Origin: Chloroflexota bacterium | GTDB lineage: Bacteria; Chloroflexota; Dehalococcoidia; Lucifugimonadales; UBA3495 | Length of the DNA: 64,000 nucleotides | Assembly: GCA_028873965.1 (NCBI GenBank) | Contig: JAPPMU010000042.1 | Coordinates: 66,383 to 130,382 of the forward strand | Direction: 5' to 3' | Shown here: positions 17,402 through 25,268 of the stretch, in pieces | Position numbering within the stretch: position 1 is the first letter of the stretch | Layout: every line of letters starts with the position of its first letter | Position numbers and translations under genes: made by a program | The notes under the pieces: model-generated | Databases searched by the model: none | Told to the model about the DNA's origin: nothing | Seen by the model: only the letters and a program-made list of their open reading frames with translations

Positions 17402-18105
17402 GCTGCGAGTCGACCCATCAAGTCCCGGACACCACCAACGAGCTGAACGACCGCGTCGGCCACTGCCGTACCTTGCGGCAGTGGCCGCTGCTCGTTGTGC
17501 AGGTTGACGTTGACAAAAACCCTAGGGGTCTGCGGATCATTGAACCGGGGTTCCAGATTATACGTCCATTGACCCAGTTCATCCCGAATAATCATCCGGC
17601 ATGCGCCGCCGAGAAATTGGCGGTTGGGCGGTGCCACTCTTTCTTTCCTAAGCAGTCGCTCTCCGAGGAATTCAAACGCTGTCGGGTTGGAATCTTGGTC
17701 GAACACCATCTCAGCGTTGTAGCCAAAGTCATATAGTGCGCCCCCAAGGTCATTCCCGGCTAACAGCGCAGAATTGACAATCTGAGCGAAACGCGCAGCT
17801 TCTGCCGCGAGACCATCGACGGCCGGAAACTCTTTGGTTACGCTCGACCGGGCCGGGGAAAGGTTCAAGTTGACGCGGTCGCGGTCAAGGTGGAGTATCC
17901 GAGCTTGCTGAGTTTGTCCCGTGGCGGCGTCAATAGATACGCCACCGCCGTGTCGAATATCAGCATCGACCGCGCTCTGAAAACCTTGGAACGATCCTTC
18001 CGAGGCCAGTAACTCTAAATTGACTATCACCAAGCTGAAGTTGATGATTTCGCGCAGATTGGATGCCATCTCTTGTCGTCTCGCAAGACCGGGCCATGTC
18101 TTCAC
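17398..18105 (-). CDS. Hypothetical protein, first gene of unknown three-gene cassette
   Basis: 235 residues (an ATG at 18069 would give 223). I do not recognise the family with confidence. It looks like an alpha/beta protein: an N-terminal strand IINFSLVIVNLELLAS, a central ARILHLDRDRVNLNLSPARSS, a helical stretch DGLAAEAARFAQIVNSAL and a C-terminal NVNLHNEQRPLP followed by a helix. No catalytic motif is visible. It heads the operon, and the following gene overlaps it by 4 bases. Confidence 0.6.
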   Translation of the reverse strand: MKTWPGLARRQEMASNLREIINFSLVIVNLELLASEGSFQGFQSAVDADIRHGGGVSIDAATGQTQQARILHLDRDRVNLNLSPARSSVTKEFPAVDGLAAEAARFAQIVNSALLAGNDLGGALYDFGYNAEMVFDQDSNPTAFEFLGERLLRKERVAPPNRQFLGGACRMIIRDELGQWTYNLEPRFNDPQTPRVFVNVNLHNEQRPLPQGTAVADAVVQLVGGVRDLMGRLAA

Positions 18106-18198
18106 TGGCCTCAGCGACGGATAACCTAGTTTACCATTGCTTGCCTGTCAACCATGTTTACGCCGCCCAAGGCAATCGCGTCTTGTCCTGAATGGCCT

Positions 18199-19413
18199 TC
18201 ACACGTTCAGCTCCAAAATGTACAGCCCGCCCTGGAGGCGGTCCACCACGTACATGATGCCGTTTTCGTCCACGTGGACGTCGTTGATGCCATTGGCGTC
18301 GGCGCCCTCGGGAATCTGCGGGACGTAGTAGGCAACCTCCTGGGGCTGGAAGGGATTGGTCGTGTCGAACACGCGGATGCCGCCGTTGAAGAAGGTGGCG
18401 TACACCAGGGTGTCCGATTGTAGGGACAGGGCACCCGGGCGGTTCTCGTGGATATTGTGCGCCCCGTAGCGGCCCGGCCGGTTGAAGAAGTCGTCGGTGT
18501 CCTGCATAGGCAGCGTGCTGATGATCACCGGGTTGGTCTCCAGCCGGTTGTCCATGAGCCACACCAGCTTGGGGTAGTCCGCGCCGCCCAGGGCGGTGGC
18601 CTCCTGGGTCACCACCAGCAGGTCGCGGCTGAACAGCGGCAGCACGGTGTGGGTGAACCCGGGGAACGGCGGCGCGTAGTTCAGCTGGGCGACCATGGAC
18701 GGGCGGGACACGTCGGATATGTCCAGCGTGATGACGCCCGAGTCCTTCCAACCGCAGTAGGCCCGGTCCGGCCGGTTGGGATAGACGTTGGTGTTGTGGA
18801 CGCTGTGGCCCACGTCCAGGTAGGGATGCCGGTCCGGCGGCGGCGCGTCGTCTTCCTCCTGGGTGCCGGGCAGCCACCAGCGGCCGGCCTCGCGGGGATT
18901 TGACGGGTTGCTCACGTCCATGATTACGTAGAACTGGTCGTCCTTGGGATCGGTGGGCCGGGAGTCGGGCGTGCCGGTGGCGAGATGCGCGTAGTCGCCG
19001 TCCACCCACCACAGGCAGTGGCAGCCCCGGGAGCCGGGCCCCTGGGCATCCCAGAAGGCGATGCGCCGTGGCGATTCGGGGTCGCTGATGTCGAAGACGC
19101 CCATGCCGGTGCCGGGCTGGCCGTGCTCGAGGGACTGGTAGGCCACCAGCATCGTGTCGCCGAAGATGGACAGGGAGTTGGAGCGCAGGTGGCCGTGGTC
19201 CAGATCGGTCTGAGTCACCACTCTCGGGTTGGCCAGGTCGGTGACGTCGACGCTGGTGAAGTCCTTGGGCGCAGACTCGTGGGCCATGTAGAGGATGCGC
19301 CGGCCGTTGGCGGTCTGGTGCAGGTCCACGCCCTCGCCGATGTTGTTGTGCCCCTTGAGATCGACGTGGGCAATCAGCTTCATGTTCTTCGTTTCAGCGG
19401 TTCGCGTTGTCAT
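18199..19413 (-). CDS. LVIVD-repeat beta-propeller protein
   Basis: 404 residues. At least five repeats carry the LVIVD-like signature, for example VDVTDLANPRVV, VFDISDPESPRRI, IMDVSNPSNPREA, TLDISDVSRPSMV and VFDTTNPFQPQEV, which suggests a beta-propeller. Conserved His/Cys such as GCHCLWW and DVGHSVHNTNV could bind metal. The start at 19413 has GGAGGG upstream. No signal peptide is visible, unlike many LVIVD proteins. Function is unknown; a selenium-binding-protein-like or hydrolase role is possible but unsupported. Confidence 0.8.
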   Translation of the reverse strand: MTTRTAETKNMKLIAHVDLKGHNNIGEGVDLHQTANGRRILYMAHESAPKDFTSVDVTDLANPRVVTQTDLDHGHLRSNSLSIFGDTMLVAYQSLEHGQPGTGMGVFDISDPESPRRIAFWDAQGPGSRGCHCLWWVDGDYAHLATGTPDSRPTDPKDDQFYVIMDVSNPSNPREAGRWWLPGTQEEDDAPPPDRHPYLDVGHSVHNTNVYPNRPDRAYCGWKDSGVITLDISDVSRPSMVAQLNYAPPFPGFTHTVLPLFSRDLLVVTQEATALGGADYPKLVWLMDNRLETNPVIISTLPMQDTDDFFNRPGRYGAHNIHENRPGALSLQSDTLVYATFFNGGIRVFDTTNPFQPQEVAYYVPQIPEGADANGINDVHVDENGIMYVVDRLQGGLYILELNV

Positions 19414-19499
19414 GAAGTCCCTCCGGCGCCGGTTGAGCGCAACCTTCAAAGTTCGCGTGGGATGCCTGAGCGCAATGTACAGGGCTTGTGCAAAGTCAT

Positions 19500-19590
19500 T
19501 GTCAGAATCAGGATTTGCCGGATTTTGGGATTTTCAGGATGTTCATAAATCCCGAAAATCCTCTAATCTTGGTAATCCTGCTTCTGACAG
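19500..19590. repeat. Dispersed 90-base palindrome (TGTCAGAATCAGGAT type)
   Basis: Outer arms GTCAGAATCAGGATT and AATCCTGCTTCTGACAG face each other, and inner segments GGATTTTGGGATTTTCAGGATG and ATCCCGAAAATCC are also complementary. The whole could fold into one long imperfect hairpin. It lies in the gap between the divergent LVIVD and LLM genes. Repeats of this type occur in many bacterial genomes. Confidence 0.65.
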
Positions 19591-19704
19591 TTCCCGCCGG
19601 GATGAACCTTGCACCGTCCCTGCGCAGTGTACCATCGCAGGCGTCACAGGCCCTTCAAGACCTGTACAATCCCAGCCAGTCAGCTTGAGGAGGCCGCCAC
19701 GATT

Positions 19705-20757
19705 ATGAAGTTTGCCCTGTTTTTGCTGGGTTCCTGGACGGAGCCCGAGGTCGACGCCCAGAGCCGGATCTTTGGCGAGATGTTGGAGCAGGTCGAGTAC
19801 GCCGAGGAGCTGGGGTTCGACTCGATCTGGATCGCGGAGCACCACTCCAGCCGCTACGGCATCTGCCCGTCCCTGATGCCGCTCTTGACCCACATCGCCG
19901 GCCGCACCAAGAAGATCCGCATCGGCGCCGGCGTCAGCGTGCTGCCCTTCTACAACCCCATTTTCCTGGCCGAGGAGAGCGCCATGCTGGACGTGCTCAG
20001 CAACGGCCGGCTGGATTTCGGCGTCGGGCGCGGCTCGGCGGATTACGAGTACGGCAACTTCAACATCGATATGGACACGCGGGACGTGCGCACCCAGGAG
20101 GCGCTGGACATCATCCTGGGCCTGTGGACGCAGACGGATTTCTCCTACCAGGGCGAGTTCTACCAGGTCAAGGACCTGACCATCGCTCCCTGGCCGGTGC
20201 AAAAGCCCCATCCGCCGGTGTATATGGCGGTGTCGCGCACGCCGGCCAGCGTGGACGTCGCCGTTGAGCGGGACCTGCCCATCCTGACCAGCTTTTCCAC
20301 GCCGGAAGCCGACAACCTGGGCCTGTTCTCCCTGTACGCCGAGCGCTGCGCCGCCGCCGGCAAGGACCTGTCCGTGGCAGATATGCCCTACTTCCGGTTC
20401 GTGTACCTGGACGAGGATGAAAAGGCGGCGCAGGAGTACCCTCGGCAATCGCTCACCTGGGTGCGCGATCTGGCCACCTACCGGCGGACGCTGACCCGCG
20501 GCGACGAGATCAACGTGGACCTGGACCACTGGCGAACCATCCGCCCGACCGAGCCGGCCAGCTACGAGTCGGAGCTGGAGGGCACCGTCTATTTCGGCAC
20601 GCCGGACGACTGCGTGCAGCGAATCGCCCGGCTGCGGGACGAACACGGCATCGGATACTTCGGCGCCAGCATGTCCTTCGGCCACATGGAACACTCGAAG
20701 GTGATGCGTTCGATGGAGCTATTCGCAAGGGAAGTTATGCCGAAGTTCCGGGAGTAG
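19705..20757 (+). CDS. LLM class flavin-dependent oxidoreductase (LuxA-like)
   Basis: 350-residue luciferase-like monooxygenase. GAGGAGG is upstream of the ATG at 19705. Landmarks: EELGFDSIWIAEHHSSRYG (His pair typical of LuxA-type LLMs) at about 38-56, RIGAGVSVLPFYNP, LDFGVGRGSADYEYGNFNID and PHPPVYMAVSRTPASVD. It probably uses FMNH2 or F420H2 and oxygen on an unknown small molecule. It is divergent from the LVIVD gene. Confidence 0.9.
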   Translation: MKFALFLLGSWTEPEVDAQSRIFGEMLEQVEYAEELGFDSIWIAEHHSSRYGICPSLMPLLTHIAGRTKKIRIGAGVSVLPFYNPIFLAEESAMLDVLSNGRLDFGVGRGSADYEYGNFNIDMDTRDVRTQEALDIILGLWTQTDFSYQGEFYQVKDLTIAPWPVQKPHPPVYMAVSRTPASVDVAVERDLPILTSFSTPEADNLGLFSLYAERCAAAGKDLSVADMPYFRFVYLDEDEKAAQEYPRQSLTWVRDLATYRRTLTRGDEINVDLDHWRTIRPTEPASYESELEGTVYFGTPDDCVQRIARLRDEHGIGYFGASMSFGHMEHSKVMRSMELFAREVMPKFRE

Positions 20758-20814
20758 GACGTCCGCAATGTCTTGGAGGGGGCATTGCGGCACTGACGTG
20801 ATCAGAGTAGGACC

Positions 20815-21291
20815 ATGAAGCACTTAGAGTTCAACTTAAGGATGCCCGGTTTTCTTGCGCTGGAAACAGCCACGAGACAGGCGATAATGGATCAGGAAAG
20901 CGTAGAGCAAATGCCGGCCGACCAGGCGGCGAAGATGCTGGAGCGGGTAGGCTGGGCGCAGCAATATATCGTGATGGCCAAGTTTCAAGAAGCCGGAGTT
21001 TTCATCACTGCGGAATGGTCAGTTCTGATCATGGGGCAGAGCCACCTCCATTGCGTTTCAGTTCTGTGCGGACTGCTCAAGTTAATCGAGGAGGTACTCG
21101 ATACGCACGTGTCCATCACGTTGGTGACCGTGCTTGATAAACCCGCGTCCCCGCTGTACGGTTATCTGGTCCAACAAGCCCGGCTGCTTACCCTTAGACA
21201 GTGGGCCATTGGCGCGGCGTTGATTTTGATAGGCGCTTTCGCTGGCGCGGCGGTCAACAACTGGATCTGGCCGCTGCTCCCGGGAGGATGA
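20815..21291 (+). CDS. Hypothetical protein with C-terminal membrane anchor
   Basis: 158 residues. Residues 1-125 are soluble with short helical blocks (a QSVEQMPADQAAKMLERV-like segment; HCVSVLCGLLKLIEEVLD), and a single hydrophobic helix lies near the C-terminus (WAIGAALILIGAFAGAAV, about 132-150). No family is recognised. The following nuclease-like gene begins within a few bases, and its Shine-Dalgarno lies in this gene's last codons. The two therefore form a coupled pair. Confidence 0.65.
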   Translation: MKHLEFNLRMPGFLALETATRQAIMDQESVEQMPADQAAKMLERVGWAQQYIVMAKFQEAGVFITAEWSVLIMGQSHLHCVSVLCGLLKLIEEVLDTHVSITLVTVLDKPASPLYGYLVQQARLLTLRQWAIGAALILIGAFAGAAVNNWIWPLLPGG

Positions 21292-21296
21292 TTCCT

Positions 21297-21734
21297 ATGG
21301 ATAAAATTACAGAGCGTGAGATGGCGGACTCGGTTCAGAGTGTCGCCCGAGGTCTTGGCTACGAAGTGGAAATTGAACCGTCAACCAGACGTTGGCGATG
21401 GCCGAGTCGAAACTACCTGGTCCCCGTAGCTTTTGGAGGGGTACTGCGCCCGGACCTGGTCGTGAGGCATAAGGACCACTCTGCCGTTGTAGAGCTCAAG
21501 AACAGGGGCGTATTGTTCGGGGGCGTGGAGCAGGTGATCCAATATGCAGAAGAGTTCAAAGCTGCCGGAGTTCTCTGCATGCCGGATGATGCGATCCGCG
21601 AAACTCCCGCCAGTGTTGCAGCCTACGCGGATGCTGAAAATATTGTGATATGTCCAATCTCCCAGATTGGCGAAGTCCTGACGGACATACTGGGCCGGCC
21701 AGAATACGAGGCTTTACGGGAAGTGAATGCCTGA
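21297..21734 (+). CDS. PD-(D/E)XK nuclease-like protein
   Basis: 145 residues. Core motif: RPDLVVRHKDHSAVVELKNRG with Asp53 and the Glu66-Leu-Lys68 pair at the expected spacing, followed by a helix (GGVEQVIQYAEEFKAAG) and a strand VLCMPDD. This is a minimal restriction-endonuclease-like fold, as in HARP/AIPR- or Holliday-junction-related families; specificity is unknown. GGGAGG lies 9 bases before ATG 21297; ATG 21288 is in frame and overlaps the previous stop (ATGA). It is coupled to a membrane-anchored partner. Confidence 0.7.
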   Translation: MDKITEREMADSVQSVARGLGYEVEIEPSTRRWRWPSRNYLVPVAFGGVLRPDLVVRHKDHSAVVELKNRGVLFGGVEQVIQYAEEFKAAGVLCMPDDAIRETPASVAAYADAENIVICPISQIGEVLTDILGRPEYEALREVNA

Positions 21735-21767
21735 AGGGGCAATCAACTTCGCCCGAGGAGTTATCTC

Positions 21768-22661
21768 ATGGCACAACGCGATTTGATCGGCTACGGCCTC
21801 AACCCGCCGGCGGTGGAATGGCCCAACGGGGCACGGATCGCCGTGTCCTTTGTCGTCAACTACGAGGAGGGGTCCGAGAACTCCATCCTGGACGGCGATC
21901 CCCACGGCGAGACGGTGGGCGAGTCCCCGTCGCCGGTGGCCCGGGGCGAACGGGACCTGGCCAACGAGTCGTTCTTCGAGTACGGCAGTCGCGTCGGCGT
22001 CTGGCGCATCCTGGATATGTTCGACGAGTACGGAGTGGACGCCACCATATTCGCCTGCGCTTTGGCTTTGGAGCGCAACCCGGAGGTCGGTCGGGAGATC
22101 GTGCGCCGGGGCCACGAGGTCATGGGCCACGGCAACCGCTGGGAAGAGTACTACAAGATGGACCGGGACGAGGAACGGCGGGCCATCCACGAGGCGGTGG
22201 CCTCCATCGAGCGTTCCTGTGGAGAGCGTCCGCTGGGCTGGTACACTCGCTACGGCCCCAGCGTGAACACCCGGGATCTGGTGGTGGAGGAAGGCGGTTT
22301 CGTCTACGACTGCAACGCCTACAACGACGACCTGCCCTACTACACGCAGGTGCACGGCAACCCGTGGCTGGTGGTGCCCTACTCGCTGGAGGTCAACGAC
22401 TACGGGTTCTGGCGCGGCCAGCTGTCAACGCCCATGGACTTCTTCGAGTCGGCCCGCCACTGCTTCGACACGCTCTACCGTGAGGGAGCAACGCACCCCA
22501 AGATGATGTCCGTGGGGCTCCACTGCCGCATCATCGGCAAGCCGGCGCGGGCGGCTGCGCTGCGGCGGTTCATCGAGTACGTGAAAAGCAAGCCGGGTGT
22601 GTGGATGGCCCGCCGCATCGACATCGCCAAGTGGTGGCTGGAAAACTACCCGGCGCAGTAG
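21768..22661 (+). CDS. Polysaccharide deacetylase family protein (CE4, PuuE-like)
   Basis: 297 residues with the NodB-fold family pattern: AVSFVVNYEEGSEN near the N-terminus, DEYGVDATIFACALALERNP, GHEVMGHGNRWEEY with metal-type His residues and GWYTRYGPSVNTRDLV. It resembles the cytoplasmic subgroup annotated as allantoinase or peptidoglycan deacetylase-like (PuuE, HpPgdA), not secreted chitin deacetylases, because no signal peptide is seen. GAGGAG precedes the ATG. It converges on the FAD oxidase, 3 bases apart. Confidence 0.87.
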   Translation: MAQRDLIGYGLNPPAVEWPNGARIAVSFVVNYEEGSENSILDGDPHGETVGESPSPVARGERDLANESFFEYGSRVGVWRILDMFDEYGVDATIFACALALERNPEVGREIVRRGHEVMGHGNRWEEYYKMDRDEERRAIHEAVASIERSCGERPLGWYTRYGPSVNTRDLVVEEGGFVYDCNAYNDDLPYYTQVHGNPWLVVPYSLEVNDYGFWRGQLSTPMDFFESARHCFDTLYREGATHPKMMSVGLHCRIIGKPARAAALRRFIEYVKSKPGVWMARRIDIAKWWLENYPAQ

Positions 22662-22664
22662 CGG

Positions 22665-23858
22665 CTATTCGTCCACTGCCTGGGCGGCGACCAGGAAGTC
22701 AGCGTCGTCAAACTCCGCGAACCGGTCTGGCAGAAACTCGCTCATGTCGGAAACGACCTCGGTTGCGCCGCGGCAGATATAGTCGGCGATGATCCGGCCA
22801 GTTACCGGCCCCAGGTGGATTCCCTTGGTGGTGTGGCCGGTGGCCAGGAAGATGCCTTCCCAGCCCGGCACCGGGCCGATGATGGGCTTGCTGTCGGGGC
22901 TCAGCGGGCGGGAACCGGCAAGCTGCTGCACCAGCTCGGCCCGCTCCAGGTCGGGAAACACGTCAATGGCCCGTTGCAGGAGTTCCAGCCTGGCGCCTTC
23001 GGTGGGTTGACGGTCGAACTCCTCGCCCGCAAAAAGCTCTCGCTGGTCATAGTCCCGGCCGCCGGTGCTGCCCACGCTGGTGAGGCCGTCCAGACGGCTG
23101 ATCATGTGGCCGCGCTTGGGAGAGCTGATCAGCACTGGCAGGGGTTCACCGGGGTAGTTGAGCAGGAGGCGTTCGCCCTTCATCGGCCGCACCGGAACCG
23201 GGAAGCCCAGCCAGGGCGTGAAGGTTTGGCTCCAACTGCCGGCGGCTACCACCACCGCATTGCAGTGCATGTCCCCGGACGCAGTTTTGACGCCGGTGAC
23301 CGTCAAGCCATCGGCGATGATGCCGGTTACGTCTCGGCTAAAAATTTCGGCGCCTTTGCGTTCGGCGCTCCCAGCCAGAGCCAGGTTGAAACGGTAGCTG
23401 TCCAGTTGGGCGGACTCGTCCTCGTACACCGCACCAATGATGGCAGGAGAGAGGCGCGGCTCAATGGATTGAATCTCCCGGGCGTCAATCCAGCGCATCT
23501 TGACGTGCGGTTCCTGCCAGACCATCAACTCCCGGATCAGGCCGGCTTCGTCGTCATCCAGCGCCAACCGGAGAGACGGGCGTCGCTGGTACAGCAGGTT
23601 CATGCCGGTGGCGGCTTCCAGTTCGGGAACGATTAGCGGGAACTCGGCATACGAGGCCCGGGCGAGTTCGAACGAAGCGCCGGGTGAGAACTCCGCTCCC
23701 AGCAGGCTCAGCGATCCGGTGGCGTGGGCCGAGGCTCCGCTCCCGATGGCTTCGCGCTCCAGCAGTGTCACCTTGACGCCTTCCCGGGCCAGGTAATAGG
23801 CAACCGAGCAGCCGACCACACCGGCGCCAATGACGATTACGTCCGCGGTTTCGGGCAA
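22665..23858 (-). CDS. FAD-dependent amino-acid/sarcosine oxidase-like protein (DAO family)
   Basis: About 397 residues. I start it at TTG 23858, because AGGAGG lies 8 bases before it and upstream sequence belongs to a repeat. The dinucleotide fold VIVIGAGVVGCSVAYYLAREGVKVTLLERE is N-terminal. MKGERLLLNYP and the C-terminal FLATGHTTKGIHLGPVTGRIIAD match the glycine/sarcosine oxidase and D-amino-acid dehydrogenase group. It should oxidise a secondary or D-amino acid to an imino acid. It may work with the nearby deacetylase, but this is not shown. Confidence 0.88.
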   Translation of the reverse strand: MPETADVIVIGAGVVGCSVAYYLAREGVKVTLLEREAIGSGASAHATGSLSLLGAEFSPGASFELARASYAEFPLIVPELEAATGMNLLYQRRPSLRLALDDDEAGLIRELMVWQEPHVKMRWIDAREIQSIEPRLSPAIIGAVYEDESAQLDSYRFNLALAGSAERKGAEIFSRDVTGIIADGLTVTGVKTASGDMHCNAVVVAAGSWSQTFTPWLGFPVPVRPMKGERLLLNYPGEPLPVLISSPKRGHMISRLDGLTSVGSTGGRDYDQRELFAGEEFDRQPTEGARLELLQRAIDVFPDLERAELVQQLAGSRPLSPDSKPIIGPVPGWEGIFLATGHTTKGIHLGPVTGRIIADYICRGATEVVSDMSEFLPDRFAEFDDADFLVAAQAVDE

Positions 23859-23884
23859 GTCTTCGTCCTCCTGTATGAGATTAG

Positions 23885-24024
23885 AACCTGTCGACAAATG
23901 CCGTCATTCCGGCGAAAGCCGGAATCCAGCAAGCGTGAAATCTGCCGAACGTTCCTGTCGCAGAGGCTCTTCTGGGTTCCTGCTTTCGCAGGAACGACGG
24001 TGTGATATTCAGTTTGTCAACAGG
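23885..24024. repeat. Dispersed palindromic repeat, GTCATTCCGGCGAAAGCC type
   Basis: Outer arms AACCTGTCGACAAA and TTTGTCAACAGG enclose a core whose ends GTCATTCCGGCGAAAGCCGGAA and TTCCTGCTTTCGCAGGAACGAC are each self-complementary and also face each other. There is no coding content. This repeat type is widespread in bacterial genomes. It separates the oxidase from the hydrolase. Confidence 0.7.
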
Positions 24025-24043
24025 CTCTGGCGCAGCGGAAACG

Positions 24044-24805
24044 TCAGACCGCGGCACCCACCTGCGAGTGGGTCTTCATGAAGCGCCGGGCGTGGTCCAC
24101 CGCCTCGTCGATGTGCTCCTGGGAGTCCTTCCAGGGATAGATGGACACCTCAGAGTTGGGCGCGAGTTCGGCCACCTCCATCGCGACGGCGTAGGGGTGG
24201 GCTGGCACGTCTTCGGGCGCGATCAGTATTGGCGTCTGCAGGTTGCGCACGAAGTCGCGGGTCACGGTGAAAACGAAGTCCGCCCGGTTGGTGTACATGT
24301 TCGTTAAGAAGTCATGCACCATGTCCATGGTTATATCCGGTCGCTTCTCGCAGAGCGGCGGCCCCCAACCCGTAATGTTGTTCTGGTAGAAGAGGTCCGG
24401 CAACTCGGGACGGAACCCGCTGGGCTGCATGAAGCAGGCCGCGACGATGCGGTCCGACGCCAGCCGGAGCAGGTTGTGCATCATCGGCCCGCCGATGCAG
24501 AAGCCCATGACCAGGAACTTGTCAATGCCGAGGTAGTCCATCAGGCCCAGCTGGTCTTCCGAGTAGGCGTCCCAGGGACGGTCGATGTCCAGCGGCCCGC
24601 TGGACTGGCCCGGCGGCGAATTGCGCAGGTCGGCCGCGATGACGCGGAAGTCGTTCCCGTAGGCTGCCATGGGGTTGAAAGGATGCGACGTCCTTAGCCC
24701 CTCAACGGTGGAGTTGAGCCCACCGCCCGGAATTATCAGCAGGGGAAATCCCGAACCGACCTCTTCGTAGTAAATGCGGGTCTCGCCTCTTTCGTAGAAC
24801 GGCAT
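24044..24805 (-). CDS. Alpha/beta-fold hydrolase with Cys nucleophile elbow
   Basis: 253 residues. GGAGGAAAC is upstream of the ATG at 24805. The fold is an alpha/beta hydrolase (GFPLLIIPGGG oxyanion region, RVIAADLRNSPPGQS, LVMGFCIGGPMMHN). The nucleophile elbow reads G-F-C-I-G-G with Cys103 where most hydrolases have Ser, as in dienelactone hydrolases. The acid is probably in APEDVPAHP and the His in QEHIDEAVDH. It is cytoplasmic. Possible substrates are lactones or activated esters. Confidence 0.85.
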   Translation of the reverse strand: MPFYERGETRIYYEEVGSGFPLLIIPGGGLNSTVEGLRTSHPFNPMAAYGNDFRVIAADLRNSPPGQSSGPLDIDRPWDAYSEDQLGLMDYLGIDKFLVMGFCIGGPMMHNLLRLASDRIVAACFMQPSGFRPELPDLFYQNNITGWGPPLCEKRPDITMDMVHDFLTNMYTNRADFVFTVTRDFVRNLQTPILIAPEDVPAHPYAVAMEVAELAPNSEVSIYPWKDSQEHIDEAVDHARRFMKTHSQVGAAV

Positions 24806-24989
24806 GGTTGTTTCCTCCATCAACGAGTCGCGGGGTTGCTGTATCTCCGGTTCGCGGGTTGAATCTAAGCGACGAGGGTTCGAGCGGTCAACAATTGGGA
24901 TTGTGCGTCGATTTTACCAATTTGACACCTGAAACGGCGGCTGATAGGATTTTTGCGCTTCCCGAAACCACTTTGGAGCAGTTGCAGCA

Positions 24990-25199
24990 GTGCCCGCACG
25001 TAACGAAAACAGTCAATCAGGACCTTCACGCCGCCGTTTCTTGGGAGTGCTTGGCGTCGGCATCGCGGGCGCCGCGGTGGTAACGTCGATGCTGCCGTTC
25101 GGGCGACGCAACAACGAGGCCGAGGCGGCGAGTGAATTCCCCGGGCCTGGGTCGATGTTCCATCCAGCTCAGGATCCCAGGACCGACCCGCGTCGCTAG
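24990..25199 (+). CDS. Tat-signal micro-protein
   Basis: 69 codons from GTG. The N-terminus has a twin-arginine motif SRRRFLGVLGVGIAGAAVV, then a short mature part GRRNNEAEAASEFPGPGSMFHPAQDPRT. Only about 25-35 residues would remain after cleavage. No family is recognised. A terminator hairpin follows at 25229-25259, supporting a discrete transcript. Such short Tat proteins sometimes accompany a secreted redox partner, but none is adjacent here. It could also be a remnant of a larger Tat substrate. Confidence 0.6.
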   Translation: MPARNENSQSGPSRRRFLGVLGVGIAGAAVVTSMLPFGRRNNEAEAASEFPGPGSMFHPAQDPRTDPRR

Positions 25200-25228
25200 C
25201 CAAGGCGCCGACAAACCGCTACCGTAAT

Positions 25229-25259
25229 GGGGCAGCTTTGCGGGCTGCCTCTTTATTTT
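25229..25259 (+). terminator. Intrinsic terminator after Tat micro-protein gene
   Basis: Stem GGCAGC / GCTGCC with a 7-base loop, followed by TCTTTATTTTG. It lies between convergent genes. Confidence 0.65.
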
Positions 25260-25268
25260 GTCCCAGGT

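Noticed and set aside
19609-19704. N-terminal extension of the LLM protein from 19609
   Set aside because: ATG 19705 has GAGGAGG at good spacing and begins the normal MKFALFLLG strand; the upstream frame has no family similarity.
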